The notes beneath the pieces are model-generated. The model saw only the letters and a list, made by a program, of their open reading frames with translations, was not told the DNA's origin and made no database searches. From an uncultured Eubacteriales bacterium (GTDB lineage Bacteria > Bacillota > Clostridia > Oscillospirales > Acutalibacteraceae): a stretch of 64,000 nt of DNA. The position numbers and the translations under genes were made by a program. The stretch lies in contig CAKSGV010000009.1 of assembly GCA_934454845.1 (NCBI GenBank), positions 7,008-71,007 of the forward strand, in the 5' to 3' direction. Of this stretch, positions 9,213 through 17,753 are shown piece after piece. Positions within the stretch are counted from its first letter, which is position 1; each line of letters begins with the position of its first letter.

Positions 9213-10346
9213 TTAAAAATGCGACCGCACAAATTCCCTCGCGGCCCTATCCGCTTCAAAAACACCCTCTATGGTGTAATTTTCGCAACTGTAAGCATTA
9301 AACAGTGCCTCGCCGTTAAGCTTTTCAATATCGGTAAATTTTATTTTTCCTTCTAAAAAGAGTTTAACCGATTCCTCGTTTGCCCCGTTTATCGCCGCGG
9401 GGTAAAGGCCGCCCCTGTTTATCGCCTCAATGCAAAGGGGAAGGCATTTAAAGGTATCGGTATCGGGTTTTTCAAAAGTAAGCGTTTTGATCTTAAAAAG
9501 ATCCAGCCTTTCAGAGCATTTTTTTCTTTCGGGATAGGTAAGCGCATACTGAATGGGCAGACGCATATCCGGCGTGCCGAGCTGCGCTATTACCGCGCCG
9601 TCGTTAAGCTCCACGGCGGAATGAAGAATACTCTGCCTGTGAACGACAACTTCTATATCCTCTGCTTTCACGCCGAAAAGGTGAACCGCCTCAATAACCT
9701 CTAAGCCTTTATTCATCAGCGTAGCAGAGTCCACGGTTATTTTAGCTCCCATAGACCAGTTGGGATGATTAAGCGCCTGCTCTACGGTTACATTTCTGAG
9801 TTCTTCTTTGGTTTTTCCGAAAAAAGGGCCGCCCGAGGCAGTAAGAATTATTTTTTTGGGAATTTTTTCTTTAACTCCTTGCAAAGACTGAAAGATAGCC
9901 GAATGCTCGCTGTCAACAGGGATTATTTTAACATTTTTCTCTTTTGCTGCGGCTTTAACAAGCTTGCCTGCGGTAACAAGAGTTTCTTTATTTGCAAGCG
10001 CTATGGTCTTTCCGGCGTTTATCGCGGTCAATGTAGGCATTAATCCCGCTATGCCGACTATTGCGCTGATAACCGTATCTCCGAAATCCGAAGCGGCACA
10101 GCAGACACCCTCTTGCCCCGATAAGACCTTAATATTTGTGTCTTTAAGGCGAAGCTTTAATTCTTTTGCCGCTTTTTCGTTCGCCACGGCAACGCATTTC
10201 GGCAAAAATTTTCTCGCCTGAATTTCCAAAAGCTTTATATCCGAGCCCGCCGCAATGGCGCTTACCTTAAAGCCGCAATTTTGAGCCACTTCAAGACTTT
10301 GCCTGCCGATAGAACCCGTTGAGCCTAAAATCACAAGGTCTTTCAT
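9213..10346 (-). CDS. dxr: 1-deoxy-D-xylulose 5-phosphate reductoisomerase
   Basis: 377 aa. First committed MEP-pathway step: NADPH-dependent conversion of DXP to MEP. The N-terminal Rossmann motif GSTGSIGRQ, the substrate and metal-binding segments PVDSEHSAIFQ and LTASGGPF, and NHPNWSMGAKITVDSATLMNKG-like catalytic region (split here as NWSMG and DSATLMNKG) are all present. Its ATG overlaps the cdsA stop codon (TAATG), implying translational coupling. Confidence 0.97.
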   Translation of the reverse strand: MKDLVILGSTGSIGRQSLEVAQNCGFKVSAIAAGSDIKLLEIQARKFLPKCVAVANEKAAKELKLRLKDTNIKVLSGQEGVCCAASDFGDTVISAIVGIAGLMPTLTAINAGKTIALANKETLVTAGKLVKAAAKEKNVKIIPVDSEHSAIFQSLQGVKEKIPKKIILTASGGPFFGKTKEELRNVTVEQALNHPNWSMGAKITVDSATLMNKGLEVIEAVHLFGVKAEDIEVVVHRQSILHSAVELNDGAVIAQLGTPDMRLPIQYALTYPERKKCSERLDLFKIKTLTFEKPDTDTFKCLPLCIEAINRGGLYPAAINGANEESVKLFLEGKIKFTDIEKLNGEALFNAYSCENYTIEGVFEADRAAREFVRSHF

Positions 10347-11266
10347 TAAATTATACCGTAATTTATAAGAATATATACCACCGGTGATAAAAGAAGCACG
10401 CTGTCAAACCTATCGAGGATACCGCCGTGGCCGGGAATTATCTTTCCGTAATCCTTAATATCTGCGGCTCTTTTGAAAGAAGAAGCAAAGAGATCGCCGA
10501 GCATTCCGACAATGCAAAGCGGAATTGTAAGGAGTATGGTGGGTAAAATTTTATTTGATTTGAATGCGAAAACCAAAATCACGCAAACAAGAATACTTGA
10601 AACTATACCGCCTATCGCTCCCTCAACTGTTTTATGAGGGCTGATATTCGGGCAAAGCTTCTTCTTGCCTAATACAACGCCTGTGAAATACGCACCGGTA
10701 TCGCAGACAGCCGAAAAATCAAGCAAAAGCAAAAGATAATAAAGCCCCGGATTTGAAACTGTGCCGACGCTTAAAACCACAATGCTTTCAAGAAACGAAA
10801 AACCTCTCGCTATTATAAAAGGCATACATGAAATTCCCGCGATTTGAGCAAGCGAGAATCTGCCGTGATTTTTAAGAATCATACAAACGGCGAAAATGAA
10901 ATATATAACGGCAATACTTATCGCCAGAAGTCCCATCTTCCCGTTATTATAAAGAGTATTCGTAATAAATACCCGCCTTGCAAGATCGGCTTTATTCGTT
11001 ATCCGCTCGTGCGAAAACATACTAAGGAGTATGTTTTCAAATACTCCGCTTATAAAAAGCACCTGCAAAAACGCATAAACAGACGAAATAATATAAATTA
11101 ATTTTTTTTCGACCTTAAAAGCATTTTTTAGCATTTCATAAACGGCAGCCGCCGCAATAAAACCTATAAAAAGGGTTATAACTATCCTGTTTTGATTATA
11201 TCCTAAAGCTAAGATCAGGGTGATAAGGGATATAAGCACCGCACCTGAAATAATTCGCGTTTTCAT
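10346..11266 (-). CDS. cdsA: Phosphatidate cytidylyltransferase
   Basis: 306 aa multi-helix membrane enzyme that makes CDP-diacylglycerol from phosphatidic acid and CTP for phospholipid synthesis. The CDS signature is near the C-terminus: SAVCDTGAYFTG, SPHKTVEGAIGG and HGGILDRFDS. It has 27 nt of spacing after uppS and overlaps dxr by one base. Confidence 0.95.
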   Translation of the reverse strand: MKTRIISGAVLISLITLILALGYNQNRIVITLFIGFIAAAAVYEMLKNAFKVEKKLIYIISSVYAFLQVLFISGVFENILLSMFSHERITNKADLARRVFITNTLYNNGKMGLLAISIAVIYFIFAVCMILKNHGRFSLAQIAGISCMPFIIARGFSFLESIVVLSVGTVSNPGLYYLLLLLDFSAVCDTGAYFTGVVLGKKKLCPNISPHKTVEGAIGGIVSSILVCVILVFAFKSNKILPTILLTIPLCIVGMLGDLFASSFKRAADIKDYGKIIPGHGGILDRFDSVLLLSPVVYILINYGII

Positions 11267-11293
11267 TTAAAGAACTCCCAGTTTTAAAAATAT

Positions 11294-12010
11294 TTATACT
11301 CCGCCGAATCTGCGGTTGCGGCGGGAATATTCTTCCAAAGCTTTATCGAGATGATGAGGCTTAAAATCCGGCCATAAAACATCGGAGAACCAATATTCCG
11401 CATAAGCAGACTGCCAAATAAGATAATTTGAAAGCCTGTACTCTCCGCTCGGTCTTATAATAAAATCGGGATCTGGCTGACCTGCCGTGTAAAGTTCGGA
11501 AGATATCAGATCTTCGGATATTTCATCCGGAGAATATCCTTTTTCAACTATATTTTTCACAGCATTGACGATTTCATCTCTTCCGCCGTAATTTATCGCC
11601 ATATTAAGGTGAAGACCCGTTGCGTTTTCCGATTCTTTTTCGGCGTTTAGCATAAGCTCCTTTATATCTTCGTCAAGAGGCGTTCTGTCGCCGATAAACT
11701 GCAGCCTGATATTTTCTCCCTTGAAATTATCCACATCTTTAAGATAACTTCTGAAAAGGTCCATTATATTATCGACCTCTTCTTTAGGGCGCTTCCAATT
11801 TTCGGTGGAAAAAGCATACACGGTAAGATATTTGATTCCGATTTTATTGCAGTATCTCGCAACGGTCTTGAAATTCTTTGCCCCTGCCGCGTGACCTGCG
11901 GACCTCGGAAGACCGCGCTTTTTTGCCCACCTGCCGTTACCGTCCATAATAATCGCTATTGATGTCGGCAAAATATCGATATTTAAGGCTTTTTTCTTTT
12001 TAAAAAGCAT
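11294..12010 (-). CDS. uppS: Isoprenyl transferase (undecaprenyl diphosphate synthase)
   Basis: 238 aa cis-prenyltransferase producing the C55 carrier for cell-wall and glycopolymer synthesis. The substrate-binding motif AIIMDGNGRWAKKRGLPR and the later AINYGGRDEI and DFIIRPSGEYRLSNYLIW segments are canonical. It lies 2 nt after frr and belongs to the frr-uppS-cdsA-dxr-rseP order found across Firmicutes. Confidence 0.97.
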   Translation of the reverse strand: MLFKKKKALNIDILPTSIAIIMDGNGRWAKKRGLPRSAGHAAGAKNFKTVARYCNKIGIKYLTVYAFSTENWKRPKEEVDNIMDLFRSYLKDVDNFKGENIRLQFIGDRTPLDEDIKELMLNAEKESENATGLHLNMAINYGGRDEIVNAVKNIVEKGYSPDEISEDLISSELYTAGQPDPDFIIRPSGEYRLSNYLIWQSAYAEYWFSDVLWPDFKPHHLDKALEEYSRRNRRFGGV

Positions 12011-12012
12011 TA

Positions 12013-12567
12013 TTAAAGCTCCATAATCTCTTTTTCTTTAGCCGAACAAAGTTCGTCGCTTTCCTTGCAGAATTTATCGGTAAGCTTCTGAATCTTCTTC
12101 TCTCCGTCGGACTCCTCGTCTTCCGTGATCTTTGAAGCCTTTTTAAGTGCTTTCAGCTTATCGAGAGCGTCTCTGCGCTGATTTCTTAAAGCAACCTTTG
12201 CGTCCTCCGATTTTTTCTTTACTTCTTTAACGATTTCTTTTCTGCGCTCCTCTGTAAGAGGGGGGAAGTTAAGTCTTATTACCTTTCCGTCGTTTTGAGG
12301 ATTTATTCCTATTTCGGAAGTTAAGATAGCTTTTTCGATTTCCTTTAAAGTGGAAATATCCCAAGGCTGAATCATAAGAATTCTCGCCTCCGGAATAGAT
12401 ATCGCCGCCATCTGCTGAATGGGTGTGGGTACTCCGTAATAATCGACGGTGATCCTGTCAAGAACAGAGGCGTTAGCCCTGCCGGCTCTTATAGACTTAT
12501 ACTCGCGCTCTAAAGCCGCTATGGATTTTTCCATCTTTTCTTCGGTGTTTTTAAGTAGTTCCTGCAT
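12013..12567 (-). CDS. frr: Ribosome recycling factor
   Basis: 184 aa, typical length. Splits post-termination ribosomes with EF-G. Conserved RAGRANASVLDRITVDYYG and PPLTEERRKEIVK segments, with a long charged helical C-terminus of the three-helix bundle. Follows pyrH, a very widely conserved neighbour pair. Confidence 0.97.
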   Translation of the reverse strand: MQELLKNTEEKMEKSIAALEREYKSIRAGRANASVLDRITVDYYGVPTPIQQMAAISIPEARILMIQPWDISTLKEIEKAILTSEIGINPQNDGKVIRLNFPPLTEERRKEIVKEVKKKSEDAKVALRNQRRDALDKLKALKKASKITEDEESDGEKKIQKLTDKFCKESDELCSAKEKEIMEL

Positions 12568-12588
12568 AAAATTTCCTCCGGAATTAAT

Positions 12589-13293
12589 TTATTTTACAAG
12601 CGTGCCGTTGTGCTTACCTAAAACAGCTCTTACGATATTTTCGGGATCATTAAGATTGAAAACAAGAATTTCAATATTGTTATCCATACAAAGCGAGGCC
12701 GCAGTCGAATCCATAACATGAAGCTCTAATGACAGCACATCGTGATGCGAAAGAGTTTCGAATTTTTTAGCTTCGGGATTGACTTTCGGATCGCAGTCAT
12801 AAACCCCGTCAACATTCGTTGCCTTAAATATAACATCGGCTCCTATCTCGGCGGCTCTCAGCGCCGCGGCAGTATCGGTAGAGAAGAAAGGATTTCCCGT
12901 TCCGCAGCCGAAAATAACAACTCTTCCTTTTTCCAAATGACGCACGGCTTTATTTCTTATATAAGGCTCTGCAATCTGGCGCATTTCGATAGCCGTCTGC
13001 ACTCTTGCGGTAACGCCCAACTGCTCAAGCGCGTCGGCAAGGGCGAGCGAGTTAATGGTAGTAGCGAGCATTCCCATATGGTCGGCTCTCGTGCGGTCCA
13101 TCTTTCCGCTCGATCTTCCGCGCCAGAAGTTGCCTCCTCCGACAACTATCGCTACTTCAACGCCCATATCCACGCATTTCTTTACGCTTTTGCATACTTC
13201 GATAACCTTATCGAAATCGATTCCGGTGCCTTTTTCTCCTGCGAGAACTTCGCCGCTCAGCTTTAACAGAATTCTTTTATAAACAGGTTTCAA
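12589..13293 (-). CDS. pyrH: UMP kinase
   Basis: 234 aa bacterial UMP kinase of the amino-acid kinase fold, phosphorylating UMP to UDP. KRILLKLSGE at the N-terminus, VVGGGNFWRG, DHMGMLATTIN and GTGNPFFSTDTAAALRA are diagnostic. The start is a TTG with AGGAG 10 nt upstream. First gene of the pyrH-to-polC operon, behind a consensus promoter. Confidence 0.97.
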   Translation of the reverse strand: MKPVYKRILLKLSGEVLAGEKGTGIDFDKVIEVCKSVKKCVDMGVEVAIVVGGGNFWRGRSSGKMDRTRADHMGMLATTINSLALADALEQLGVTARVQTAIEMRQIAEPYIRNKAVRHLEKGRVVIFGCGTGNPFFSTDTAAALRAAEIGADVIFKATNVDGVYDCDPKVNPEAKKFETLSHHDVLSLELHVMDSTAASLCMDNNIEILVFNLNDPENIVRAVLGKHNGTLVK

Positions 13294-13337
13294 AACGATT
13301 CAGCTCCTAAAAATCAATATTATTTTCTCACTTGATT

Positions 13338-13366
13338 ATTTTACAATAATTTATGCTTAAAGTCAA
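13338..13366 (-). promoter_or_regulatory. Promoter of the pyrH-frr-uppS-cdsA-dxr-rseP-ispG-polC operon
   Basis: Minus strand TTGACT (13366-13361), 17 nt, TAAAAT (13343-13338), about 45 nt upstream of the pyrH TTG. Confidence 0.8.
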
Positions 13367-13502
13367 TCAAAATAAACTTATAACAAAGCTTTTAAAAAAC
13401 ATACCGTTTCCATAATTTTCCAAATTGTAACTAATAGTAACCTTTTTGTTTCTTTTAAAACGTACCACGCAAGAATATAATAAAAATCAGGGAGATGATA
13501 TT

Positions 13503-14006
13503 ATGAAAAAAATTGCGGTTTTCTTAGTTTTGATAATGTCTGTTTTGTGCTTTGCCTCATGCAAAGAGAAAAAGCCATCATATTCTGCATTTATAGAAGA
13601 GCTGAAAACAAAAAATCCCGATCTTCATTATATAATTAAGGATATTGACAATAACTCTTCAGATGAACTTATAGTGCTTAAAAACACAGCTATAACCGTT
13701 TATACTTCCTCCGATAAGATCACTAAACTTGATTCCTATGATTTTTATACCGGCACCACAAGGCTCTTTTTATCTGATAAAAAGGATTTCCCGGGTATAT
13801 TCTATTTTTGCTGCGGCGGCGGAGTAAATCATTTCGGAGTTGTAAATATTGAAAATAATAAACTCGTTTCCTCTCAGATATTCGAAGAAGATTACTCCGG
13901 GATTCTCGGCGAAAAAGGAAAAATTTACGAGCTTTGTGAAAATAAAGCTCTGATAGAAGAATCAAAAAGACTTTATAACGAAAATAAAGATATTAAATTT
14001 TCCTAA
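13503..14006 (+). CDS. Small secreted lipoprotein with a DxDxxxxDEL motif
   Basis: 167 aa, starting at the ATG after GGGAGATGATATT. A lysine-rich n-region and hydrophobic core end in a lipobox-like FASC (Cys at about residue 20), so it should be lipid-anchored outside the membrane. The mature part contains KDIDNNSSDELIVL, an FG-GAP/EF-hand-like loop shared with its neighbours. No family or function recognised. A weak promoter (TTTAAA, 16 nt, TATAAT at 13476-13481) precedes it. First of five lipoprotein genes in a row; 12 nt before the next. Confidence 0.75.
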   Translation: MKKIAVFLVLIMSVLCFASCKEKKPSYSAFIEELKTKNPDLHYIIKDIDNNSSDELIVLKNTAITVYTSSDKITKLDSYDFYTGTTRLFLSDKKDFPGIFYFCCGGGVNHFGVVNIENNKLVSSQIFEEDYSGILGEKGKIYELCENKALIEESKRLYNENKDIKFS

Positions 14007-14018
14007 AGGAGGAGCAAT

Positions 14019-14726
14019 ATGAAAAAAGTTTTAACGCTTAGTATCGCAATTTTTATGATTTTAGGTCTTACTGCCTGCAAAAATTCAAAAGCAAGCTCGG
14101 AAAGCTATAAATACGCTTTGAATTCCTCGGTTACTTATGATATCTCGTTTGATTATTCCGACTCGCAAAAACTCAACATAAAGTCCTTTTCGCTTAAAAC
14201 CGAAGACAAAACCCAAAAAACAGAACTATCTGAAAACAAAAAATTCACAAAAAAGCCTTTTTATGTTTATAATGTGAATTTTGACGGATATAACGATATA
14301 CTTATACCATTTGAGCAAAGTGCATACGCAAAATATTTTTACGCTTATCTTTGGGATCCCGAAAAAAAGGAGCTTGTAAAAGCGGATAACTTTGAAAATC
14401 TTGCAAATGTTGCGGCAGATAAAGAAAAGGGGTTGATACTTTCAAGTTTTTCAGGAGACGGGATCACTGTCTACAGCTTAAGCAAGTTTGATCAGTCGCC
14501 TGAAAGCTCTAATGTGATAAGATCTTATTCTTACACCCGTGACGGCGACGAAATGATATTTAAAAAAGAAAGCCTTGAAAACGGGGAAATGAAAACAGTA
14601 TCAAAATTTTCCGTTCCCGTCACCGATGATAATGCTTATCTTTCGGATACCGAAATTTCTGAAAACATCAAAAAACTCGGCGATACAGATATCGATATCA
14701 CACTTTTTAAAAATTATATTTTCTAA
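14019..14726 (+). CDS. Predicted lipoprotein
   Basis: 235 aa. ATG 14019 with GGAGGA upstream. Signal peptide ends in the lipobox LTAC (Cys about residue 20). The mature region contains VNFDGYNDILIPFE, an FG-GAP-like Asp-rich loop that recalls the propeller repeats of FG-GAP/VCBS proteins, followed by a tryptophan- and tyrosine-rich segment. Cotranscribed with the lipoproteins on either side. No specific function can be assigned. Confidence 0.75.
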   Translation: MKKVLTLSIAIFMILGLTACKNSKASSESYKYALNSSVTYDISFDYSDSQKLNIKSFSLKTEDKTQKTELSENKKFTKKPFYVYNVNFDGYNDILIPFEQSAYAKYFYAYLWDPEKKELVKADNFENLANVAADKEKGLILSSFSGDGITVYSLSKFDQSPESSNVIRSYSYTRDGDEMIFKKESLENGEMKTVSKFSVPVTDDNAYLSDTEISENIKKLGDTDIDITLFKNYIF

Positions 14727-14736
14727 AGGATTTGTT

Positions 14737-14946
14737 ATGAAAAAATTTTATGCTTTGATTTTTTTAGCGGCTGTTGTTTTAAGCCTTGCCTCCTGCGATG
14801 CGAAAAAGGATACCGACAATTCTATTTACGATAACTTTATCTCCGAAGTCAACCAGGATTTTTATGTGATAAGATTTAAAAACAAAAAGCCTTTTTTAAT
14901 ATATAACAAAAAATACTTTGAAATGGAAGAAAAAAACAGTCCGTAA
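14737..14946 (+). CDS. Very small predicted lipoprotein
   Basis: 69 aa, ATG 14737 with AAAGGA upstream. Signal peptide with lipobox LASC, then about 48 mature residues ending in a lysine- and glutamate-rich tail. It may be a shortened relative of the neighbouring lipoproteins; it lacks their Asp-rich loop. Its stop codon lies inside the stem of the terminator that ends this transcription unit. Confidence 0.6.
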   Translation: MKKFYALIFLAAVVLSLASCDAKKDTDNSIYDNFISEVNQDFYVIRFKNKKPFLIYNKKYFEMEEKNSP

Positions 14947-14973
14947 AAGCTTGTGCTTTTACGGACTGTTTTA
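14936..14973 (+). terminator. Terminator of the first lipoprotein unit
   Basis: Perfect 15-bp stem (14936-14950 with 14955-14969), TTGT loop and a following T-rich stretch. Confidence 0.85.
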
Positions 14974-14988
14974 TAAAATTAATTTAAA

Positions 14989-15125
14989 ACTTTTCTTATA
15001 TCTTCAAGATAATAATTTTTCCGTGATTCCAGCTGTTTGCAATATCTGCCAAAGAAACAAAACTTGTAACTAATTCCAATGCCGAAGTTAAATACGTTTT
15101 TCAAAAAGATTTGTACTTTGCAAGG
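14989..15125 (-). other. Possible coding remnant, leftward
   Basis: An open frame of about 45 codons ending in a stop at 14989, with a plausible protein-like composition (for example NYYLEDIRKVLN at its end) but no good start or ribosome-binding site, and a stop just upstream. It could be the tail of a decayed gene. I do not recognise it. Confidence 0.25.
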
Positions 15126-15143
15126 AAACTATTTGAAAGAAAT

Positions 15144-15189
15144 TGTAATTATTTTGTAACTTTTAAATTTGTCTTAAATAGCATATAAT
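15144..15189 (+). promoter_or_regulatory. WalR-like box and weak promoter of a lipoprotein gene
   Basis: TGTAAT, 5 nt, TGTAAC (15144-15160) exactly matches TGTWAH-N5-TGTWAH. One base later comes a poor -35, TTTAAA (15162-15167), a 16-nt spacer and TATAAT (15184-15189). A direct-repeat box abutting a weak -35 is how an activator-dependent promoter looks. Confidence 0.55.
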
Positions 15190-15219
15190 TAAAATACAAA
15201 GTTTCGAGGAGTTTTGCAT

Positions 15220-15820
15220 ATGAAAAAAAACAGCTTTATTTCTGATTTTGATTATAACTATGCTTTCAGTTTGCGCCTGCGGAAAAAATACGAGTATTGT
15301 AAAAGAAAGTAATACCGCAAAATATGAATTGACCGACATTCTTAATAATAAAATTTCTTTTACCGATGAAAGCGGAAAGTCAGTATATTTGAAAAATTAC
15401 CGCTCCGAAAAATATCCCGATCTGCAAATTGCGCCTGAAAAGTATGCAATAATTGATTTGGATAACGACGGTACAAACGAGCTTGTGTTATATGCTTCGC
15501 CGGATTTCGGACTATATCTCGTATTCCACGAATATAACGGAGTAATTTACTCTTTTGAATTTGCAGAACGGGCTATGATCGATCTAAAGCAGGACGGCAG
15601 CTTTATTCAAAGCAGCGGCGCCGGAATTAATTCGTATGCCGTATTAAAATTTGATAAAAACACCTATAAAATTATAGAAGAAGCTTACCGCGATGACGAT
15701 TTGCAAACTTACCGTATCGACGGCAATGAATGCAGTCTGAATGATATAAATGATTTTATAACAAGTTTTAATAATAAAACAAGTGTTGAATGGAGTGTTA
15801 AAAATATAAATAATAATTAA
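15220..15820 (+). CDS. Lipoprotein gene frameshifted at a poly(A) tract in the signal peptide
   Basis: GAGGAG and ATG 15220 are followed by eight A (15223-15230). Read straight, the frame stops after 30 codons. With one A fewer it becomes MKKTALFLILIITML followed by lipobox VCAC and continues in the long frame open to 15820, about 199 aa. The mature part carries DLDNDGTNELVLYA, the same Asp-rich loop as in the lipoproteins at 13503 and 16066. So the gene is out of frame as sequenced; slippage, phase variation, inactivation or a base error could explain it. A start at TTG 15248 would give a poor signal peptide. Confidence 0.65.
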
Positions 15821-16065
15821 GGTGCCGTTTTAATTACAAACGATATCTTAATTTTGCTTAGACAATAAAGATTTCAGTTAAAGAATAACATGTACCAAAA
15901 CTAAATAAGATTATTATACCAATATGTTGCCTGTGATTGTCTGGTGGCTAATGTGGAATAACTTCCCGGACTCTCATAATTATATATGAATGCACCTGCT
16001 AAATAACTTGCACTTTTGTTATTAATATTATTTATTACCATTTAAAATTAAAGGTGGAATCTTAT

Positions 16066-16644
16066 ATGAAAAAATCAATATTGGTTTTATATCTATTTTT
16101 TATAATTAACAGTTTGTGTTCTTGTTACACTTTAGAAACAAATATAACATCAAATAATCTTCATAATATTTTTAAAAAATTTATTTCCGGCGAACAAACA
16201 GCTGTTGATAATCAAGACAACAATATTATGATATCAAAATATACTTTTGATAAGACATCAAAGTATACTTTTTTTGATATAAATAAAGATGGAAAAGAAG
16301 AACTTTTGATAAAATCAAATGAATCCTTAGATATTTTTACTTTAAAAGACAATTCTCTTTATCTTGTAATCGAGTTACCAACTTATTACATGCCTTTAAA
16401 CAACGGTGCTTTTCTATATGTAAGAGATGGTGCTGCCCCCGAGCATACTGATTATATTTATACCATTTTAAATACAGATGGCGAAAAGCTCTTCGAGCAA
16501 TCCTTTTCGGAATATAAAATTTCCGATACTGAAATTAAATATTTCTTGAATAATATAGAAACATCAAAAAAAATCTTTGATTCCGTTTCAAAACCAATCT
16601 TTAAAATTGATAACGACAAAATCAAATGGCAAAATTTAAAATAA
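16066..16644 (+). CDS. Predicted lipoprotein with FG-GAP-like loop
   Basis: 192 aa from ATG 16066 (AAAGGTGG upstream). Signal peptide with lipobox LCSC (Cys about residue 21). FFDINKDGKEELLIKS in the middle is the Asp-rich loop shared with neighbouring lipoproteins, indicating a locally expanded paralogous group. More AT-rich than the chromosomal backbone. Function unknown. The 245-nt gap before it shows no gene I can support. Confidence 0.7.
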   Translation: MKKSILVLYLFFIINSLCSCYTLETNITSNNLHNIFKKFISGEQTAVDNQDNNIMISKYTFDKTSKYTFFDINKDGKEELLIKSNESLDIFTLKDNSLYLVIELPTYYMPLNNGAFLYVRDGAAPEHTDYIYTILNTDGEKLFEQSFSEYKISDTEIKYFLNNIETSKKIFDSVSKPIFKIDNDKIKWQNLK

Positions 16645-16691
16645 TTTCAATTACTAGTTTTCAACTGTTATACTATCAATGCTAAACTGAT

Positions 16692-16910
16692 TTAAACCAG
16701 CTGATAATATTGCTCCACAAATCCGATTTTACAACCCTTTTTATGCAGAAACTCTATTTCTTCAAAGGTGATTTTATTCTCACCCGTTAAAGTCCGCATA
16801 CAAAAGGCGGGAAAACCTTTCTGTCTGGAAAACCAATCGAACATTGTATAACCGTTTTTTAGTTTCTTATTTAAAGGTATTTTTGAATTAACGCCCAAAA
16901 AAATTTCCAA
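16692..16910 (-). pseudogene. Truncated DUF1906-like (glycoside-hydrolase-like) fragment
   Basis: 72 aa from a TTG with a strong AAAGGAGG 8 nt upstream. FLGVNSKIPLN at the start and ITFEEIEFLHKKGCKI near the end resemble the first third of DUF1906 / Rv2525c-like glycoside-hydrolase-like domains, which are normally about 200 aa, so the rest of the barrel is missing. A perfect 14-bp palindrome (TTTGCAGCTGCAAA) lies just upstream of the ribosome-binding site. It may be a decayed gene or a short stand-alone protein; identification is by eye. Confidence 0.4.
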
Positions 16911-17004
16911 ATAAAAAACCTCCTTTACATTTTTTGCAGCTGCAAAGCTATTATAATGATAAAACCGGACACATATTGTCCGGTTTTAAAAAATTTTTTT
17001 AAAA

Positions 17005-17036
17005 ATAAAAGGTCGGGAGCATGTCTGCTCCCGACC
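17005..17036 (-). terminator. Terminator of the 17051 membrane-protein gene
   Basis: Stem GGTCGGGAGCA / TGCTCCCGACC with a 4-nt loop. T-rich stretches follow on both strands, so it may act in both directions. A second hairpin (16961-16987, arm AAAACCGGAC) lies further left. Confidence 0.7.
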
Positions 17037-17050
17037 GAAGTTTTTTATGT

Positions 17051-17419
17051 TTATTTTACCTGCCTGCGGCGCTTTTTCATTTTCCTTTTATAAGCCGTGT
17101 TTTTAAAGAAACGAACCACGCAATTATATCCGCCTTTGATAACGAGCCACAGTCCATAAAGATTATCGCAGAAAAACATTCTGTAAATAATACAGCAAAT
17201 AAATCCTATCGAAATTCCCGACAAAAATCCGCCGAGAATGCCGACGATATAGCCGAGCCATTTAAAAACAAGAAGATAAACTCCTCCGGCATAAAGCAAA
17301 AATTTAACAATAAAAACCAAAACTGCGCTTTTAAAAATTTTTCTTTCTGAAAATTTGGTTAAATTATATGTTAAAACGCACTGCAAAAAAGCAAATAAAA
17401 ACGATAATAAAAAAAACAT
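17051..17419 (-). CDS. Small multi-pass membrane protein, unknown
   Basis: 122 aa. Three hydrophobic segments (about residues 1-20, 30-50 and 55-80) and a very basic C-terminus (KRKMKKRRRQVK). I do not recognise a family. It has its own terminator and a short upstream gap separating it from bofA. The strong positive tail suggests a cytoplasmic C-terminus. Confidence 0.6.
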   Translation of the reverse strand: MFFLLSFLFAFLQCVLTYNLTKFSERKIFKSAVLVFIVKFLLYAGGVYLLVFKWLGYIVGILGGFLSGISIGFICCIIYRMFFCDNLYGLWLVIKGGYNCVVRFFKNTAYKRKMKKRRRQVK

Positions 17420-17487
17420 TTTTTTCTCCGCAAAAAGATTTTTACATATATTATATTAATACTTTTTGCGTGTAAAGTCAACGGATT

Positions 17488-17748
17488 TTACATAATCAGC
17501 CTTAAAAACAGCAGTCCGCAGACGCCGGGAAGACCGAATACCGAGCCTGCGCACGCAGAATAAGGATTTACGGGAATTCTTATTCCCGTAAACCTTGCTG
17601 TCAGATTTACTGCGGCGAGCGCCGCGGCTCCGATTAAAAAATTGATAAAAATATATTTAAAAGGCTTTCTGCTGCCTATGCTGAAGCCTAGAATACATAA
17701 AGCTCCCGTTAAACTTAAAGCAAGCGCAAAGATTTTTAAAAACTGCAT
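17488..17748 (-). CDS. bofA: BofA-family (pro-sigma-K processing inhibitor) protein
   Basis: 86 aa, two to three hydrophobic segments and the family C-terminus with IPVNPYSACAGSVFGLPGV. In Bacillus, BofA with SpoIVFA holds the SpoIVFB protease inactive during sporulation, so this gene points to a sporulating lineage, though BofA homologues also occur in clostridia without the full checkpoint. The ribosome-binding site GGAGG lies inside the hairpin at 17754-17788. Confidence 0.75.
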   Translation of the reverse strand: MQFLKIFALALSLTGALCILGFSIGSRKPFKYIFINFLIGAAALAAVNLTARFTGIRIPVNPYSACAGSVFGLPGVCGLLFLRLIM

Positions 17749-17753
17749 AAATA

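Noticed and set aside
12742..13266. Long rightward frame opposite pyrH
   Set aside because: Antisense of a clear UMP kinase, no ribosome-binding site, no domain.
15821..16065. Possible gene or RNA in the gap between lipoproteins
   Set aside because: No frame with start signals, no strong hairpin and no promoter pair I could support.
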